From the NCBI GenBank assembly GCA_015232575.1, contig JADFZL010000022.1, positions 58,663 to 122,662 of the forward strand: a stretch of DNA of 64,000 nucleotides, in the 5' to 3' direction. Position numbers and translations under genes: made by a program. Under the pieces are notes generated by a model. The model made no database searches and was not told the DNA's origin. It saw nothing but the letters and a program-made list of their open reading frames with translations. Every line of letters begins with the position of its first letter. Within the stretch, counting starts at the first letter, position 1. Positions 62,191 to 64,000 of this stretch are shown one piece after another. This stretch comes from Candidatus Rifleibacteriota bacterium (GTDB taxonomy: Bacteria; Muiribacteriota; Ozemobacteria; Ozemobacterales; Ozemobacteraceae).

Positions 62191-62475
62191 TTACAGCATC
62201 AGTATTGGAGCGAAGGCAAGTAAGCCAATTCCTATAATAAATATAACTCCCCAGGGTATTCCCTCTGACAAGCTATCATCCTGGTTACTGTTCTGAAGAG
62301 GCTGATTTGTATTCGATGTTATTCGCGAATCATCTTTTGTCTTTGATGCATTGTCAGCGGAAACTGTTGGTAATTCTATCACCTGTTCTCCATCGAAAGG
62401 GTTTGCAGATACAACATCAGCCCAGGAAATAAATACTCCAAACACTAGAAAGACTATTAAAATTTGCTTGTTCAT
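62191..62475 (-). CDS. Small exported protein with C-terminal membrane helix
   Basis: 94 residues with AAGGAG six bases before the ATG. Signal peptide ILIVFLVFGVFISWADVVSA, a polar Ser/Asn/Asp-rich middle, and a C-terminal membrane span (GVIFIIGIGLLAFAPILML). The layout (signal, flexible linker, C-terminal hydrophobic anchor) resembles proteins sorted to the envelope by their tail, but there is no arginine cluster at the end as in exosortase substrates. Function unknown. Confidence 0.68.
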   Translation of the reverse strand: MNKQILIVFLVFGVFISWADVVSANPFDGEQVIELPTVSADNASKTKDDSRITSNTNQPLQNSNQDDSLSEGIPWGVIFIIGIGLLAFAPILML

Positions 62476-62583
62476 AACATTCTCCTTTGTAAATTTTTGC
62501 TACTTCAATTAGGCTTACCGGCAAAAAGCAGAAATTGTTACAAAAAAAATAAAATATTTTTAAACAGTTATATTTTCAAGACC

Positions 62584-62621
62584 CGCAAATTTGACCCCTT
62601 ATTTAAGATTTTGCATACTAA
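62584..62621 (-). repeat. 38-bp dispersed repeat, copy 2
   Basis: Reverse-strand copy of 41263-41300 with two differences. It lies just downstream of the rlmM stop codon. Ends are imperfect inverted repeats (CGCAAAT and ATTTTGC). Confidence 0.7.
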
Positions 62622-62632
62622 GCAAAACGAAA

Positions 62633-63697
62633 TTATGAATAAATAAGCGTGATTTCGTTTTTGTCGTAGATCAGATGTTTTATTATGAGATTATCGAGTG
62701 AAAACTTCTTTTTCAGGGCGTTTATCGCATCCAGAATCGATTCGGGTTCTTTTCCACGGAATTTTACGTTTACAACGAATTTATCGACTAGACCCTTTTC
62801 CAGCCATCTTTCAAGCAGTCCGAGTGTTGCCAATGGCTTAACAATCATATCGCAGAAAAGCCAGTCTGTTTTTTCTGTGGGAATGTATGAATAGCCGTTT
62901 TCTTCGAGATGAGTGAGATTTTTATGATTTTCCATGATCGGTGACAGTTTTGCTGCGTCTATTGCAATTACTTTCGCACCTCTCTTGAGTGCTGCCCATG
63001 TCCAGCCTCCGGGTGCGGCTCCAAGATCAACACACGTTTCACCAGCCATGATTTTCTTTCCGGAATGAAGCATAGCCTCTTCGAGCTTGTAATATGAGCG
63101 GCAGGGAGCTTTTTCATCAAATGGAATAAGATTGCCATGTGAAATCATCTGCTTCGGATAAAATTCCTTTGAACCAAATTTTTTCCCTTGCGTTATGCCT
63201 ATCAGGAGTCTATTCTTTGCTGTGAGCATACCCTGAATGAAAATTACAGAAGTTCTCAAATCTTCAGGATTAGGCCACTGAATCATTCTTTCAGAGGTTC
63301 TCTTTCTGAATTTTTTCATTCGCTCAATGAACTTTTCAGTAATCAGTTCCGCTCTGGAAAAGATGTCTGAATAATATTTATCGTCGATTGAAAAATAACC
63401 CGGTGTTTTGATATCAATGCACCAGGGCATCGAAACAGAATCAAGATACTGGTCTGCGATTCTTCCCAGGGAATCAGTTATTTCTTTTACTGATTCACAT
63501 TCAATTTCATGAACATCAAGAATTGTACAAACTGCAAAAATCAGTTCAGAGTCTCTTAAGTCTCTGCTGTATTTGCATAAGACACACCCGGGCGATTCAA
63601 TTACAGGCTTAACGTCAGGAAATTCCCGATCGATTTCCCTGCATAATACTTCTTCCCAACCAACTCTGGAAATAAGAGCTATTTTCTTTTCTGACAT
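62633..63697 (-). CDS. rlmM: RlmM-like 23S rRNA 2'-O-ribose methyltransferase
   Basis: 354 residues, close to the ~360 of E. coli RlmM. An N-terminal THUMP-like region (~1-160) precedes a Rossmann methyltransferase domain of the RrmJ/FtsJ type: CRSYYKLEEA (first Lys), CVDLGAAPGGWTWAALKRG (SAM site), LFCDMIVKP (Asp), FVVNVKFRG (second Lys) and DKNEITLIYS (Glu), giving the K-D-K-E tetrad. RlmM methylates C2498 of 23S rRNA. It is transcribed alone, with a TATAAT box at 63781-63776 and a degenerate leader element further upstream. Confidence 0.88.
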   Translation of the reverse strand: MSEKKIALISRVGWEEVLCREIDREFPDVKPVIESPGCVLCKYSRDLRDSELIFAVCTILDVHEIECESVKEITDSLGRIADQYLDSVSMPWCIDIKTPGYFSIDDKYYSDIFSRAELITEKFIERMKKFRKRTSERMIQWPNPEDLRTSVIFIQGMLTAKNRLLIGITQGKKFGSKEFYPKQMISHGNLIPFDEKAPCRSYYKLEEAMLHSGKKIMAGETCVDLGAAPGGWTWAALKRGAKVIAIDAAKLSPIMENHKNLTHLEENGYSYIPTEKTDWLFCDMIVKPLATLGLLERWLEKGLVDKFVVNVKFRGKEPESILDAINALKKKFSLDNLIIKHLIYDKNEITLIYS

Positions 63698-63775
63698 TCG
63701 TCTTCATCTTTGCGGAAAATTTACTTCAGCTCTCAGAGTAAATCAGACAGCGGAAAAAAGCAAGTTCAAAAAAAT

Positions 63776-63781
63776 ATTATA
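63776..63781 (-). promoter_or_regulatory. -10 box for rlmM
   Basis: TATAAT on the reverse strand, 79 bases before the rlmM start codon. No clear -35 box. Confidence 0.35.
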
Positions 63782-63797
63782 CATGTCGGCACAGACA

Positions 63798-63837
63798 AAA
63801 AACGAGGCAGCGAAGAACTTACCGCTACCTCGTTTTT
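63798..63837 (-). terminator. Terminator-type hairpin upstream of rlmM
   Basis: Reverse strand: AACGAGGTAGCG... pairs with ...CGCTGCCTCGTT, followed by TTTT. It lies between the degenerate leader element and the rlmM promoter, so it may end a transcript entering from the right. Confidence 0.65.
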
Positions 63838-63850
63838 CATTTACGTCTAT

Positions 63851-63936
63851 TTAGAGCTGGGAGCACAAGCCCCATATTGCTGATCGAACAAGTCCGACTG
63901 GCTTACTAACTGCGAAGAGCACTTTGTGCTCTTCGC
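63851..63936 (-). repeat. Degenerate inverted copy of the leader element
   Basis: On the reverse strand the parts occur in the same order as at 3397: palindrome GAGCACAAAGTGCTC, here extended to a full GCGAAGAGCAC/GTGCTCTTCGC hairpin (63912-63936); CAGTCGGACTTGTTCGATCAG as B-C arms; GGGGCTTGTGCTCCC as hairpin D; then CTCTAAA. Sequence has drifted but pairing is partly kept. The 63912-63941 hairpin also ends in TTTTT on the plus strand. Confidence 0.55.
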
Positions 63937-64000
63937 TTTTTAGAGTTCAGAGTGCTTCTCAAGGGAGTTCAGACGACAGCTTCTCAATCAGAATGCTGGC

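Overview
The window is AT-rich (about 40% GC by eye) bacterial chromosome with short intergenic gaps and genes on both strands. There is no rRNA, tRNA or CRISPR array. Many proteins carry Sec-type signal peptides, and there are prepilin-type proteins, an ECF sigma/FecR pair, an RlmM-type rRNA methyltransferase and a periplasmic-type cis/trans fatty acid isomerase, so the host is very probably a diderm (Gram-negative type). Three SpoIIE-type phosphatases, a TPR/Ser-Thr kinase, a STAS protein and several secreted solenoid-like proteins of unknown function recall poorly cultured lineages such as Candidatus Riflebacteria. That placement is only a guess, because no phylogenetic marker is present.

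Layout. 1-3.2 kb: a HEAT-repeat membrane protein (cut by the edge), an ATP-grasp-like protein and a vapBC toxin-antitoxin pair. 3.2-9.1 kb: a GC-rich repeated leader element, then a sirohaem-reductase-like protein coupled to a CheA-like kinase, a secreted unknown, CutA and a Nudix hydrolase. 9.1-20.5 kb: a DUF457-type membrane hydrolase, then signalling genes (cyclase-like protein, GAF-SpoIIE phosphatase, M30-like peptidase, a 79-bp tandem array plus the same leader element, a second GAF-SpoIIE phosphatase tail-to-tail with a Ser/Thr kinase, and a HEAT/transmembrane protein). 20.5-28.6 kb: metabolism (flavodiiron protein, Ppx-HD with polyphosphate kinase, SDR with thiolase) and a 43-residue membrane protein with a structured leader. 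28.8-46.2 kb: a mosaic of RsgA, radical SAM/SPASM, thioredoxin-like and many secreted proteins (two phospholipase-D-like, VWA, and two sharing a ~30-residue repeat), mixed with gene remnants. 46.4-52.3 kb: a three-gene pseudopilin operon and an ECF sigma/FecR anti-sigma pair. 52.4-56.5 kb: a large membrane SpoIIE phosphatase and a divergent STAS protein. 56.6-64 kb: a secreted repeat protein, a GC-richer cis/trans isomerase that looks acquired, two secreted or anchored unknowns, a small membrane protein and RlmM.

Common themes. First, Ser/Thr phosphorylation and partner-switching control: three phosphatases, one kinase, one STAS protein, a cyclase-like protein and an ECF sigma. Second, stress and redox or envelope functions: flavodiiron protein, sirohaem-like sensor pair, polyphosphate metabolism and Cti. 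Third, active local duplication and decay: fragments of aldo/keto reductase, rsgA, phospholipase-D-like and radical-SAM genes lie close to intact paralogues. The most unusual feature is a dispersed ~85-106 bp element (3.29-3.51, 15.63-15.72 and, degenerate, 63.85-63.94 kb). It can form mutually exclusive hairpins and lies upstream of a gene in each case, directly before the start codon in two of them.
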